DNA from: Lysinibacillus sp. SGAir0095 | Lineage (GTDB): Bacteria; Bacillota; Bacilli; Bacillales_A; Planococcaceae | Length of the DNA: 64,000 nt | Assembly: GCF_005491425.1 (NCBI RefSeq) | Contig: NZ_CP028083.1 | Coordinates: 2,690,001-2,754,000 of the forward strand | Direction: 5' to 3' | Shown here: positions 51,382 through 59,819 of the stretch, piece after piece | How positions within the stretch are numbered: position 1 is the first letter of the stretch | Layout of the letters: every line of letters starts with the position of its first letter | Notes under the pieces: generated by a model | Told to the model about the DNA's origin: nothing | What the model saw: only the letters and a program-made list of their open reading frames with translations | Databases searched by the model: none | Translations under genes and position numbers: made by a program

Positions 51382-51870
51382 ATGGTTAAAATAAAACATA
51401 TTGTTAGGTACTTTGTTAAAAATTATCCATATGAAAATGAACTATCTAAGACCAGGATTACAAAAATGGTTTATCTAGCTGATTGGTATTCTGCCCTTAA
51501 ACACGGCCACCAACTTACAGATATTAAATGGTTTTTTGATCATTACGGTCCATATGTTTCCGATGTATTTAATGCTGTGGCTGAAGATAGACACCTTACT
51601 ATAAAACATGATTATAATGCTTTCGGAAACCCTAAAGATGTTGTAGCTCTAAAAAAGTCACATCATGTATTTGATTCGCCTCCAATAAGAATAGATAATC
51701 ATTACAAAGTTGTTTTAGATGAAGTTATAGAAGATACCCAACAACTAAATTGGAATGAATTTATTGATTATGTTTATTCGTCGTATCCCATAAAGTCCTC
51801 TATTAGATATCACTATCTAGATTTAGTGAATTTAGGTAGAGAATGTAAAGATAAAGGACTAAATTTTTAG
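51382..51870 (+). CDS. Panacea/SocA (DUF4065) domain protein
   Basis: 162 residues from the ATG at 51,382, one base after the upstream stop codon. The motif RYFVKNYPYENELSKTRITKMVYLADWYSALKHG and KWFFDHYGPYVSDVF match the Panacea/SocA fold. The C-terminal part continues the helical domain (WNEFIDYVYSSYPIKSS). Panacea domains neutralise many different toxins, and SocA antitoxins guide toxin degradation. With the upstream membrane gene this resembles a PanAT-like pair, although the partner type is unlike known ones. Confidence 0.75.
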   Translation: MVKIKHIVRYFVKNYPYENELSKTRITKMVYLADWYSALKHGHQLTDIKWFFDHYGPYVSDVFNAVAEDRHLTIKHDYNAFGNPKDVVALKKSHHVFDSPPIRIDNHYKVVLDEVIEDTQQLNWNEFIDYVYSSYPIKSSIRYHYLDLVNLGRECKDKGLNF

Positions 51871-51878
51871 GTGAATTT

Positions 51879-51911
51879 AAAGACTATTTATGTTTATCAT
51901 AAATAGTCTTT
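51879..51911. terminator. strong terminator between pair and ArpU-like gene
   Basis: A 14-bp perfect stem AAAGACTATTTATG/CATAAATAGTCTTT with a 5-nt loop and T-rich flanks. It separates the plus-strand pair from the convergent ArpU-like gene. Confidence 0.85.
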
Positions 51912-51926
51912 ATCTATTTTATATTG

Positions 51927-52334
51927 TTATAACATTTTATCAAGTATACGATCTCTAACACGTTGAACACTGGTATGACTCATGTTTAATGTTGAACCAA
52001 TCCAACGCAACGATTTCCCTTCTAAAATCCAAAACAGCACTTCAGTTTCCTTTGAGTCCGTAATTTTTTTCGCGCGTCGCTGTACTTCTGCTATTTTAAT
52101 AATATAATCATTAATTTTTCTCATATGATTTGAACGTCTTGTCATCTCGGAGAATACAACATCGCTTGTACCGCCACTGGCTTTTGGCATTGTTGCTTCA
52201 ATTCCGTACTGAGCAGTCTTTGCACCCTTTATAGGCAGTTCATTTCGAATTTCTTCAACTGTATTTATCATCCATCGATAATCTTTTATCCATTGATCTA
52301 ATGTGTGTTTATTAATCGATTGTTCTTTTCCCAT
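51927..52334 (-). CDS. late transcription regulator, ArpU/RinA-like
   Basis: 135 residues. The C-terminal HTH (SLRWIGSTLNMSHTSVQRVRDRIL) is a sigma region 4-like motif. The N-terminal half is helical. ArpU/RinA proteins switch on the late operons (packaging, head, tail) in Gram-positive siphophages; the position just ahead of terminase supports this. Confidence 0.75.
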   Translation of the reverse strand: MGKEQSINKHTLDQWIKDYRWMINTVEEIRNELPIKGAKTAQYGIEATMPKASGGTSDVVFSEMTRRSNHMRKINDYIIKIAEVQRRAKKITDSKETEVLFWILEGKSLRWIGSTLNMSHTSVQRVRDRILDKML

Positions 52335-52431
52335 TCTATTTCCCTCCGATGGTATAATCGATTGCGAATATATTCTAAAAATGCTGCGCCATAGCTACAG
52401 CTTTTTTCGCGCCTATTCTACCATTTTCTGT

Positions 52432-52437
52432 TATAAT
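52432..52437 (+). promoter_or_regulatory. -10 element TATAAT before small membrane gene
   Basis: A perfect TATAAT 27 bp before the ATG at 52,464, on the strand opposite the prophage genes. Confidence 0.4.
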
Positions 52438-52463
52438 TTGTAGAAAAAGAGAGTAGGTGAAAT

Positions 52464-52658
52464 ATGAATTTAACTGAATTTTTCTTTCCAGAATTGATTA
52501 AGGCATTGCTAGTAGTATCTCCTCTAATCATTCTCGGTGTAATTGTAGGATTAGCCTTTAACTTTGCTAGAGATTTGTTAGAAGCTTTTCTATCATCGTC
52601 AGTAGGAAAAGTATTCATTGCAGTAGCAATCTTAGTTTTCGCAATCAAGGTCTGGTAG
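52464..52658 (+). CDS. small membrane protein (plus strand)
   Basis: 64 residues with two membrane helices (LIKALLVVSPLIILGVIVGLAF and VGKVFIAVAILVFAIKVW). The plus strand has a TATAAT and a GAGTAGGTG ribosome site. It lies between RecU/zinc-finger and ArpU-like genes on the opposite strand. No family recognised. Confidence 0.55.
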   Translation: MNLTEFFFPELIKALLVVSPLIILGVIVGLAFNFARDLLEAFLSSSVGKVFIAVAILVFAIKVW

Positions 52659-52688
52659 GGATTTCCCTATCAGTCACTTGTAAGAAAA

Positions 52689-52895
52689 CTAACTTACTTC
52701 TTCTTCATTCCTCTCCCGAACTGTCGCATTAAAAACCTCACCTATTTTCAATAGTTGTTCATAGATAGCACAACCCTCACAAGGTTCATTAGACTTTCCA
52801 TTTCTGTCTTCACAAATCTCCTTACAATGCAGCTCCCACAACAACTTTTGTCGATTACAAGCTAAAATACGTTTTGGCTTATCGATGGCCCCCAT
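52689..52895 (-). CDS. small zinc-finger-like protein
   Basis: 68 residues, with Cys/His positions in NRQKLLWELHCKEICEDRNG and CEGCAIYEQLL. It resembles short zinc-binding proteins encoded beside phage ArpU genes. Begins 1 bp after the RecU stop region. Function unknown. Confidence 0.6.
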   Translation of the reverse strand: MGAIDKPKRILACNRQKLLWELHCKEICEDRNGKSNEPCEGCAIYEQLLKIGEVFNATVRERNEEEVS

Positions 52896-53411
52896 TTAAA
52901 TCGCCTCCAGATAGTGCAATGTATAACCGTCCTTCGATTTAATCTCTTGGCCACAGCTCTCAAATTCTTCATATGCTATAGACTTTCTTCCACCTTTTTC
53001 AGCACGTTCAAAAGCCCATTTAAGACTGGCAAAAGGAAGATAGAAGTATTTGTCGTATTTAGCGAAATAGACAATTAGGAAAGCAACTGCACCCTTTTCT
53101 GACCAAGATTTAAGCAAGTTGTATTGATGATTCTCTATATTTTGTAGAGGAAATCTTGTATCCTTTGTTTCTTTTGCATCAAAGATCAATGAAACTCCTT
53201 TATAAATCCCTAAGTAATCAACCAGGTGACCCTTAGTACGTACTCCTTCCACCTTAGAACCTGTCACTTTCATGATTTTTACTGGAGTAGGTAACTTTTG
53301 AATATCTGCGATCCCTGCGTTTCGATATTTAGTATTAGCCATCTCTAAAATTCTTTCTAAGTACATCCCTCGATTTGCATAAGACCGGTTTTTGAAGTTT
53401 GAATGTCTCAC
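52896..53411 (-). CDS. recU: Holliday junction resolvase RecU
   Basis: 171 residues. The start of the conserved domain is YANRGMYLERILEMANTKYRNAGIADIQKLPTP, then the nuclease core VDYLGIYKGVSLIFDAKETKDTRFPLQNIENHQ, as in Bacillus RecU. The enzyme resolves Holliday junctions. The GTG at 53,411, 5 nt after GGAGG, replaces a longer frame that would include a strong hairpin. Confidence 0.9.
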   Translation of the reverse strand: MRHSNFKNRSYANRGMYLERILEMANTKYRNAGIADIQKLPTPVKIMKVTGSKVEGVRTKGHLVDYLGIYKGVSLIFDAKETKDTRFPLQNIENHQYNLLKSWSEKGAVAFLIVYFAKYDKYFYLPFASLKWAFERAEKGGRKSIAYEEFESCGQEIKSKDGYTLHYLEAI

Positions 53412-53425
53412 GGTACCCTCCAATC

Positions 53426-53467
53426 CCCTTACACATAAGATAGTAGTAAGATAATTATGTGTAAGGG
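53426..53467 (-). promoter_or_regulatory. long hairpin in RecU leader
   Basis: CCCTTACACATAA pairs perfectly with TTATGTGTAAGGG (13 bp, 16-nt loop) just upstream of the RecU ribosome site. No T run follows, so it is more likely a protein-binding or RNA-processing site than a terminator. Confidence 0.6.
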
Positions 53468-53492
53468 TACCCATTTTATTTATTTAATTCCG

Positions 53493-54095
53493 CTATCTAT
53501 CTGGACGTTTATTGTGCATTTCTATTAACTTATTAATTTCAGCTTGTGCCTTTTCCAAATCTCGAAGATTGTAACCTTCTTTTTTACCGTAGCGAGCTAG
53601 ATATTTAATGGCATCAATCCTGTGAAAGCCCAATACTTCTTCCCAACTGAAGTTTTCGTCTGCAAACATCCACACGTCAATATTACCTGTATGATAATGT
53701 GCAGAACCAGGTCTTTCAGGTACTTCCTCTAAAACTACTAATTGCTTTTCTTGATCTGCTGCAACAACAATGGGAAGAGTCTCCGTTTTGATTACAGATT
53801 TAACTTCAGTTACTTTTTCTGACTTTCGAGCATTTATCAAACCATGTTTTTTCTTCCACTCATAAAATTTGGGTGAATGCATGTTGTATTCACTCATGAT
53901 TAATGAATCGCTTTTACCTTTCGCTTTTAATTCACGGTAGGCTTCTACAGTTAAAACCATCTTCTTTTCTGATTCGGGTTTCTTCTCATCTTTTTTCTTA
54001 GTAATCGTAATACCAAGTTCTGCACGTAATTCATCAATTTCTTCCTGACTACCTCCATTATTTACTAGGTGTTCAAGTTGATAGAGTTTGTTCAT
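53493..54095 (-). CDS. DUF3310 protein
   Basis: 200 residues from the ATG after AAAAGGGGCTTAATATC. The C-terminal part (HYHTGNIDVWMFADENFSWEEVLGFHRIDAIKYLARYG) is the DUF3310 signature, found in phage nucleotide-metabolism regions. A central basic region with an HTH-like start (ELKAKGKSDSLIMSEYNM) is added. Function not proven. Confidence 0.75.
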   Translation of the reverse strand: MNKLYQLEHLVNNGGSQEEIDELRAELGITITKKKDEKKPESEKKMVLTVEAYRELKAKGKSDSLIMSEYNMHSPKFYEWKKKHGLINARKSEKVTEVKSVIKTETLPIVVAADQEKQLVVLEEVPERPGSAHYHTGNIDVWMFADENFSWEEVLGFHRIDAIKYLARYGKKEGYNLRDLEKAQAEINKLIEMHNKRPDR

Positions 54096-54099
54096 GATA

Positions 54100-54678
54100 T
54101 TAAGCCCCTTTTCGTGCTTTATAATATAAAAATCGAATGCGTCTTTCGATTGATTTTCCTGTACGTCCCATTGTAGAGCCAATTTGTTTGTATGTTTTTC
54201 CTTTAACTAACAAATGATTTAACGTAGCATCTTCTACTTGTGACCACGGTTTGTTGTGCCTATGAGTTGTGTTAATAACTTGTTGATTAATTTTATCTGA
54301 TAACCAATTTGGTTCTGGAATCAACACGCCTCTTTGAATTTTTCGAAAATCTATGTGTTGACGATCTTTCGCCCATTTCCAAAAGTTTTCAGCTTTAATA
54401 AAATACATTTCTTTTTTAGTTAATATTATTTTCTTGTAAGGTAATCCTCTTTTTAACCAACGTCTTACTGTTCTGTGGTCCACTCCAGTTGCAACAGCTA
54501 ATTGATTTGCAGTAAAAGCACCTGTTGCAATAGTTGCACCGCCTAAATTCATACGTTCCGATTTAGTAAGTACTGCACCATAAGTTCGGTTTAAATGCTT
54601 TGAGATATCACTTATCGATTTATTACCCCAATGTTTTTCGATAAATTCGAGTTCTTCTTCAGACCAACGTTTCCCCAT
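54100..54678 (-). CDS. HTH/Myb-like DNA-binding phage protein
   Basis: 192 residues from the ATG after GAAAGGAGTAACC. Two Myb/SANT-like segments: WSEEELEFIEKHWGNKSISDISKHLNR at the N terminus and WSQVEDATLNHLLVKGKTYKQIGSTMGR at the C terminus, with a central HTH (QLAVATGVDHRTVRRWLKRG). It probably regulates phage gene expression. Confidence 0.7.
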   Translation of the reverse strand: MGKRWSEEELEFIEKHWGNKSISDISKHLNRTYGAVLTKSERMNLGGATIATGAFTANQLAVATGVDHRTVRRWLKRGLPYKKIILTKKEMYFIKAENFWKWAKDRQHIDFRKIQRGVLIPEPNWLSDKINQQVINTTHRHNKPWSQVEDATLNHLLVKGKTYKQIGSTMGRTGKSIERRIRFLYYKARKGA

Positions 54679-54707
54679 GGTTACTCCTTTCACTTTTCTT
54701 CAAACTG

Positions 54708-54989
54708 TTAACTAACTATTTTCCTCTTCTTTAGGTCGTAGTTCACTTTGCGAATCTCTTTACTTGTTACACCACTTTGGTAAAGTCGACCACCTGTTTT
54801 ACTTTCTAAGAAGATAACAATATAGGGATTATCTTTTGTGAAAGACCTATCTTCACAATAACTAACTTTAAGTACAAATCCTTTCTTCATTGAACGGTTA
54901 ATGTAAGGTGCTTTACCCTCTACTAGCTGCACAAAGTCACCTTTTTTCAACTCTGTACCTTCACAATCATACATTTTCACTTCTTTCAC
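54708..54989 (-). CDS. hypothetical small early protein
   Basis: 93 residues with a GTG start after AAAGGGTGAG. Strand-rich with GDFVQLVEGKAPY, resembling small SH3-like phage proteins. No family named. Confidence 0.5.
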   Translation of the reverse strand: MKEVKMYDCEGTELKKGDFVQLVEGKAPYINRSMKKGFVLKVSYCEDRSFTKDNPYIVIFLESKTGGRLYQSGVTSKEIRKVNYDLKKRKIVS

Positions 54990-55041
54990 TCACACTCACC
55001 CTTTCTTACTCTCTTACTTCATGTTTTCGTCGAATTGTTCA

Positions 55042-55143
55042 CTAAGAAAGTCTCCAAGTCCAATACTTACGATTGTCAGAAACTTCTTCTCTCCACTTAG
55101 CTTTCTTGATAGCCCTATGCCTTTTTGATTTCAAATTACTCAC
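55042..55143 (-). CDS. tiny basic protein, 33 residues
   Basis: A GTG or TTG start follows GAGG at 55,143 or 55,134; the product is very basic (KSKRHRAIKKAKWREE...). Small basic peptides are common between phage early genes. Moderate support. Confidence 0.4.
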   Translation of the reverse strand: MSNLKSKRHRAIKKAKWREEVSDNRKYWTWRLS

Positions 55144-55165
55144 CTCAATTACTACGCAATATCGT

Positions 55166-55525
55166 TCAACTACTCAATACGCATAACCCATTAATCTGAA
55201 TCTCGTGTTCTTTAAAATTAATCCGATCAATACGAGTAATTACATGCTTCTTTTGATTCCAGATAATTTCCGTTCCAGGATGAAAATATTTTTGATACAC
55301 ATTTTTCCTTACTGATATCGAAAATTTGATTACTTCGAATTCCTCTTGAGCTTTTAAGTGTTCTAAAATTCTACGATAAATTTTAGGACCAATTCCTTTG
55401 ACTGCTTGAAGATGTTCTAGAACATCAGCATGGCCTAGTTTTCTGATTTTCCGGTTTTCAAATTTTTTACCATCCTCATAACCTTTTTGATAGAAACGTT
55501 CGAGTTTTATATTTTTCATCAGCAC
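55166..55525 (-). CDS. hypothetical protein with HhH-like motif
   Basis: 119 residues. LQAVKGIGPKIYRRILEHL resembles a helix-hairpin-helix DNA-binding motif with the typical GIG turn. The C-terminal half is beta-rich. Could bind DNA non-specifically in replication or recombination. Confidence 0.55.
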   Translation of the reverse strand: MLMKNIKLERFYQKGYEDGKKFENRKIRKLGHADVLEHLQAVKGIGPKIYRRILEHLKAQEEFEVIKFSISVRKNVYQKYFHPGTEIIWNQKKHVITRIDRINFKEHEIQINGLCVLSS

Positions 55526-55532
55526 TCATCCC

Positions 55533-55727
55533 TCACTCATCCAATGAAATCATTCGCAACCGATTTGGACCATTACCACAACGTTTTTCATAAATGGGGT
55601 AAGTCATCCATTTCAAGAAATCAACTGACTTACCGGTTTCCCTATGAATCTCACGAATCGTTCCTTCTGTAATGAATTGATCACCTTTATACAAAGCATA
55701 GATTCGTTTATGCCACGGTATTTTCAT
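55533..55727 (-). CDS. small phage protein
   Basis: 64 residues: ALYKGDQFITEGTIREIHRETGKSVDFLKW. This pattern (ALYKGD, GT..EI) is frequent in Gram-positive phage early genes of unknown role. Overlaps the next gene by 1 bp. Confidence 0.55.
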   Translation of the reverse strand: MKIPWHKRIYALYKGDQFITEGTIREIHRETGKSVDFLKWMTYPIYEKRCGNGPNRLRMISLDE

Positions 55728-55972
55728 TACACTGCCACTTTCCCAATGCTATAAATCCCCTCTACATTTACAACAACATTGCCGAGGGTTGAGATAACTA
55801 AGTTATGCTGCTCTTGATCACATCGGTAAATATGTTTCTTTACATCGCCTTTTACCGTCATTTTTTGATATTCGTACTCCTGGTCTTCTAAGCGAATTTT
55901 GTTTGTAACTGTATTAAACTGATCATAAATTTCGTTAATTGAATCAAAGTTATTAATAGCTGTAGGTTTCAT
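55727..55972 (-). CDS. hypothetical early protein
   Basis: 81 residues, mixed helix and strand, ending VVVNVEGIYSIGKVAV. Overlaps the dUTPase stop by 1 bp. No family recognised. Confidence 0.5.
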   Translation of the reverse strand: MKPTAINNFDSINEIYDQFNTVTNKIRLEDQEYEYQKMTVKGDVKKHIYRCDQEQHNLVISTLGNVVVNVEGIYSIGKVAV

Positions 55973-56577
55973 TAGTAACCACTCTCCTGTCGTTCGTGAT
56001 TGATTTTGTTTTTATCATAATAGGCTTGTTCGATTTGTTCCCAAGTGAAACCAAGTAATTTACCTAATAAATAAAATTCCTCAAACAATTCTCTCCAGTA
56101 AGAACCAGCTATCCATGGGTAATCACTTAAATCAGCAATTGCTACATGCACTGTTAAAAATTGTTTTGCTATATCTTTTTCATCTGATGCGAGTTCGTCC
56201 CAATCAAATTCTACTTCTAAATCAAGTTCAATCCCGATACTCAAGATAAAATGCAAGCAGTCAACGTATTCTTCAAGTAACGGATTTTTAACCCGAAAGG
56301 CATTAAATTGCCCATTTTCTATCAGCAATCTTGGGTCGTATTTTGATTCCACACACTTGCCAAGCCCGTCAACCCAAGTGAATAACATCGTCCTTGGCTC
56401 CTGTTCCTTACTCCACTTCTTAAACCCACGCCATTCGTTAGCGCACTCCCCCAGCTCAACTTGTAAAGCTAACAATTTCCAATCAAGGTTCGATTCATTC
56501 TGCCCTATTTCTGGATGCTCGTTCAAAATGTGTTCGTCCAATATTGCTTGTGCTTCAAATAATTTTTGTAAATTCAC
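55972..56577 (-). CDS. dimeric dUTPase (MazG-like)
   Basis: 201 residues. All-helical with the EGECANEW-type motif in LALQVELGECANEWRGFKKW and the metal-binding stretch EEYVDCLHFILSIG. It hydrolyses dUTP to dUMP and keeps uracil out of phage DNA. The acidic loop ELDLEVEFDWDEL is typical of this phage family. Confidence 0.85.
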   Translation of the reverse strand: MNLQKLFEAQAILDEHILNEHPEIGQNESNLDWKLLALQVELGECANEWRGFKKWSKEQEPRTMLFTWVDGLGKCVESKYDPRLLIENGQFNAFRVKNPLLEEYVDCLHFILSIGIELDLEVEFDWDELASDEKDIAKQFLTVHVAIADLSDYPWIAGSYWRELFEEFYLLGKLLGFTWEQIEQAYYDKNKINHERQESGY

Positions 56578-56592
56578 TAGTATATCCCCTCT

Positions 56593-57132
56593 CTAAAATG
56601 GCAAGTCATCTTCTGTTACTTGTATTGGTCCTTTATTCGATGCAAACGGATCCTCATCAACTCTCGTGTAATTTTGCTGGCTATACTGTGCACTTTGACC
56701 GTTATTTTGTTGATTATAACCACCATGTTGCCCCATATTTTGCGTATTTGGTTGTGATTGATAATTTGTATTAGGTTGATAGTTTGGAGCCGAATTTGAA
56801 CCATCTGAATTGTTAGAGCGTGGTTCTAAGAATTGAATTGCATCAGCAACCACATCAGTTGTATATACCCTTTTCCCATCCTGACCTTCAAAGCTCCCAG
56901 TTTGAATACGACCTTCTACACCTATCAAACTACCTTTCTTCATAAAGTTTGCTAGATTCTCAGCCTGTTTTCTCCAGGCTAAGCAACCTATGAAGTCAGC
57001 TTCTGGTTGTCCTTCTTGTTTAAATGTTCGATTAACAGCAACTGTAAATCTTGTCATTGGTACTCCAGATGGTGTGTAGCGTAGTTCTGGATCTTTTGTA
57101 AGTCTTCCTACAAGTACGACTCTGTTGATCAT
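56593..57132 (-). CDS. ssb: single-stranded DNA-binding protein SSB
   Basis: 179 residues. The OB-fold begins [23 protein letters not shown] and the C-terminal acidic tail ends DDLPF. The linker is rich in Gln/Asn. It coats single-stranded DNA during phage replication. Overlaps the YopX gene by 4 bp. Confidence 0.95.
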   Translation of the reverse strand: MINRVVLVGRLTKDPELRYTPSGVPMTRFTVAVNRTFKQEGQPEADFIGCLAWRKQAENLANFMKKGSLIGVEGRIQTGSFEGQDGKRVYTTDVVADAIQFLEPRSNNSDGSNSAPNYQPNTNYQSQPNTQNMGQHGGYNQQNNGQSAQYSQQNYTRVDEDPFASNKGPIQVTEDDLPF

Positions 57133-57518
57133 GTTGTTTCCTCCAATAGTTCCAAATTCTCAAAAATGTTGCCGATTACTTCTGCATAATGACGCATACG
57201 AAACGCTAGATATCCACCCTCATTTTCGTCTGTGTATTTTGAAAAAACCAATTCCATTGATTCTGGGTAATAGCGAACAATATATTTTCCATTCCAACAT
57301 GGTTCCCTTTCATTCCTATCAAATGGATGCTCTGATACCTCCACGATATCACCCTCATAAATCTCACGACCGTTTTTGTCTTTTAAGCCTGTGTATTGTA
57401 AAAACACCAAGTGTTCGTGGGTAATGAAGGCTGACATTGACATTCCAGCATTTGATTCTTCCCATCGAATATATTTTTTCTTAAGAGTGTCATAAAAATT
57501 GAACTTAATTTCTCTCAC
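57129..57518 (-). CDS. YopX-like phage protein
   Basis: 129 residues. [23 protein letters not shown] is the YopX signature, and the C-terminal [12 protein letters not shown] matches. These proteins are widespread in phages; the function is unknown. Confidence 0.85.
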   Translation of the reverse strand: MREIKFNFYDTLKKKYIRWEESNAGMSMSAFITHEHLVFLQYTGLKDKNGREIYEGDIVEVSEHPFDRNEREPCWNGKYIVRYYPESMELVFSKYTDENEGGYLAFRMRHYAEVIGNIFENLELLEETT

Positions 57519-57772
57519 CCTACTTCCTCCTTCCCTTTTCTCTTATCCCAAACTTCAAGCACTCTATATCCTTGCTTTTTCAACACCTTAAACTCAGGAT
57601 GCATGGTTGGAACGATTGCTGTTACATAGCAGCGATTTTCAAATCCACTCATAGTAGCGAACGTATTATATTTGTTGTAATCGTTTCTTGGCTTTTGAAC
57701 CACCTGTACCTTAGTAGTCTTCTTTCGTTGTCCAGGGATATCAAGTGGAATCCCATTCTTTGTCATTTGCAT
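57515..57772 (-). CDS. hypothetical early protein
   Basis: 85 residues, with a basic N-terminal half (PGQRKKTTKVQVVQKPRNDYNK) and an end rich in aromatic residues. Overlaps neighbours by 4 and 10 bp. No family recognised. Confidence 0.5.
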   Translation of the reverse strand: MQMTKNGIPLDIPGQRKKTTKVQVVQKPRNDYNKYNTFATMSGFENRCYVTAIVPTMHPEFKVLKKQGYRVLEVWDKRKGKEEVG

Positions 57773-58185
57773 AGAGCCACCAACTTTCTAGCAGACTCAA
57801 AGTCTCTTTTATCAAGAGCTTGATCTATCAAATTTCGAATGTTAAAGTTTTCAAGTTCTGTAATTAGATTTTGTTGCATGCCTAAGTAGTCTTCGATTTC
57901 AACTTTCATCAGTAATTTAAATGTTTCATTTTCTAGAAGTTTTCTCGATTCAAACCAAAAGTTTCTAATAAAAATCCCTGCATGATTTAACATTTTCCAA
58001 TGCTTTTCATGAGAAGACAGTTCTATCCGTGTTCCATCTAAGGAGCAGGAGATTCTTACAACCTCCTCATTGCTAAACTTATGGTCGTATTCATTTGCCA
58101 TCACCAATGCTTTCTCATGAAACGTGATTACAAAACTTGATTCTATTTTTTCTATACCTGATACATTCGCTTTTACTAACTTCAT
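57763..58185 (-). CDS. IDEAL-domain-like phage protein
   Basis: 140 residues. The C-terminal IRNLIDQALDKRDFESARKLVAL resembles the IDEAL motif (a short helix ending LIDxALDxxD). The N-terminal part is strand-rich. Such domains are thought to regulate protein degradation or sporulation in Bacilli; here the role is unknown. Confidence 0.6.
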   Translation of the reverse strand: MKLVKANVSGIEKIESSFVITFHEKALVMANEYDHKFSNEEVVRISCSLDGTRIELSSHEKHWKMLNHAGIFIRNFWFESRKLLENETFKLLMKVEIEDYLGMQQNLITELENFNIRNLIDQALDKRDFESARKLVALCK

Positions 58186-58199
58186 GCAACATCACTCCC

Positions 58200-58352
58200 T
58201 TATTGATTTGCTGCAAGTTTAATCGCTAATGTTTTGTGAAGTGTTTTGTAATCAAGTAGGTGTAGCGATCTCCCGTCGACATCATTGACTCCTAGCTTAA
58301 ATAATTGACTAATGACAAATTCTCTTTTGAAATTATCTTGTAGGCTCGACAT
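58200..58352 (-). CDS. small early phage protein
   Basis: 50 residues starting MSSLQDNFKREFVISQL, all helical. ATG at 58,352. It overlaps the end of the neighbour by 20 bp. It is like many short phage proteins of unknown role. Confidence 0.5.
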   Translation of the reverse strand: MSSLQDNFKREFVISQLFKLGVNDVDGRSLHLLDYKTLHKTLAIKLAANQ

Positions 58353-58530
58353 CCTTTTCACCCTTCGCAATAAAATAATTGCAAGCTTCTTCTATGGTGC
58401 AAAACTTCTTAAGTTGTTGTAGCTTGTACATCAATTTTTCAAATGATTGTTTGAACTGTTCTCCACCAAATTTGTGATAGTTGAATGCATTGAGCGTTAG
58501 TTGGTTAATGATGAATTCTTCTTCGTTCAT
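58333..58530 (-). CDS. small early phage protein
   Basis: 65 residues, helical and acidic, with KLMYKLQQLKKFCTIEEACNYFIAKGEKD. No family named. Overlaps the next gene's stop by 4 bp. Confidence 0.5.
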   Translation of the reverse strand: MNEEEFIINQLTLNAFNYHKFGGEQFKQSFEKLMYKLQQLKKFCTIEEACNYFIAKGEKDVEPTR

Positions 58531-58904
58531 AATTCACTTACCAAACTAAGAGCGTGCCGTGCTTTTGATCCATAATCCATGGTTATTAGACTACAAATAT
58601 CATCATCCTGAGGGAAGTAAACTTTGCCATCTGCATAAAACTCAAGTGCTTCATGCATCTGTTTCTTTTCTCGAATTGAAGCTTGTAGTGCGAGTCTTAG
58701 TTCATCCATAAGTTGAAGATGCTTTTCTGTTTCTTCAAGATTTTTTTGTTTTTCTATCTGGAACATTTCGATAGAGGCTTGAAGTAATTGGTTTTGTTTG
58801 CTTAATTCATTGTTTTCGTACTCATATTCACGTAATTTCTTTTTCGCAAATACCATCTTCAGATTAAGGCTGGCAAGTGTCGTTTTTTGATTGTAATGCC
58901 CCAC
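58527..58904 (-). CDS. coiled-coil early phage protein
   Basis: 125 residues. The N-terminal two thirds are a coiled coil (KKKLREYEYENNELSKQNQL); the end carries ALEFYADGKVYFPQDDDICSLITMDYGSKARHALS, a pattern repeated in phage early proteins of unknown role. Lies just downstream of the DnaC-like gene. Confidence 0.6.
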   Translation of the reverse strand: MGHYNQKTTLASLNLKMVFAKKKLREYEYENNELSKQNQLLQASIEMFQIEKQKNLEETEKHLQLMDELRLALQASIREKKQMHEALEFYADGKVYFPQDDDICSLITMDYGSKARHALSLVSEL

Positions 58905-58949
58905 TATTCATTCGCTCCTTTATTTCGATATTAGGAGTTTTCATTTCCT

Positions 58950-59819
58950 TTACTCCCCTAACACTTTTCGTAAACGGTGATTCAATCGCATATCTTTACT
59001 AATTGTTTTTGTGTAATCACTCGCCATTTCAATCATTCGAGAAGCTGCTGCTTCATCGAATAATTCCATAAGACCTAAAGGAGATATTTCTGTGCTGATT
59101 AACATTGGCTTAGCATTTAAATAACGGTAATTAGTGACTTCTGCAATGATGTCACCTTGCCACTTGTGTACCGATACTTTTTCTCCTATAGGCTTAAACA
59201 GATCATCTATAAAAAGCACTTCTACCTGGCACATCTTATTAACGATTTCATCCTTTTTCTCAAACTTATTAGCAGCTATTTCTCGCATTCCATCTTGGTA
59301 AGGGAAATATGCGACTGGAACTATCTTCTCTCGCATCAAACCATTAGATATGGCCATTAAAAGATGAGTTTTCCCACAGCCAGGTTGTCCACTAAACATA
59401 ATGCTGTTTTGCTCTGAATCCTTTATAGATTCAAATGCTCTATAGTAATCGATTGCGATTTGTCTCATCTCAGCAATAACATTTGGTTTACCTTCTAAAC
59501 TAAAGTTCTTAAAACCTCGGTCCTTAAATTTGTCAGTAATCGCACTAGCCTTAACAATCCGTTGAACACGTTTTATTTCTAAGCAACTGCAATCTACCCA
59601 AAATTCTGTATCACGTTGTAAATTGTAAGGACCGTGTAGACCTTGTACTGTCTCTCCCTTAAGTTTCTTATGAAGATAACCGCCCTCATCTTTGCATTTT
59701 GAACAGATATATTGGGATTCATCGACTTGAGAAGTTATTAAGTTTGTCTCTGATGTCTTGTGGGATCGTGCTTTCATTTCTTGCAAAATCCCCTCTAGGC
59801 GATTGCTGATGTTTTGCAT
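58950..59819 (-). CDS. DnaC-like helicase loader ATPase
   Basis: 289 residues. An N-terminal cysteine pair (ICSKCKDEGGYLHKK...VDCSCLEIKR) precedes an AAA+ core with Walker A GQPGCGKTHLL and Walker B VLFIDDLF. It loads the replicative helicase at the phage origin. Its ATG follows AGGTGAAAATGA inside the end of the DnaD-like gene, giving a 101-bp overlap. Confidence 0.85.
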   Translation of the reverse strand: MQNISNRLEGILQEMKARSHKTSETNLITSQVDESQYICSKCKDEGGYLHKKLKGETVQGLHGPYNLQRDTEFWVDCSCLEIKRVQRIVKASAITDKFKDRGFKNFSLEGKPNVIAEMRQIAIDYYRAFESIKDSEQNSIMFSGQPGCGKTHLLMAISNGLMREKIVPVAYFPYQDGMREIAANKFEKKDEIVNKMCQVEVLFIDDLFKPIGEKVSVHKWQGDIIAEVTNYRYLNAKPMLISTEISPLGLMELFDEAAASRMIEMASDYTKTISKDMRLNHRLRKVLGE

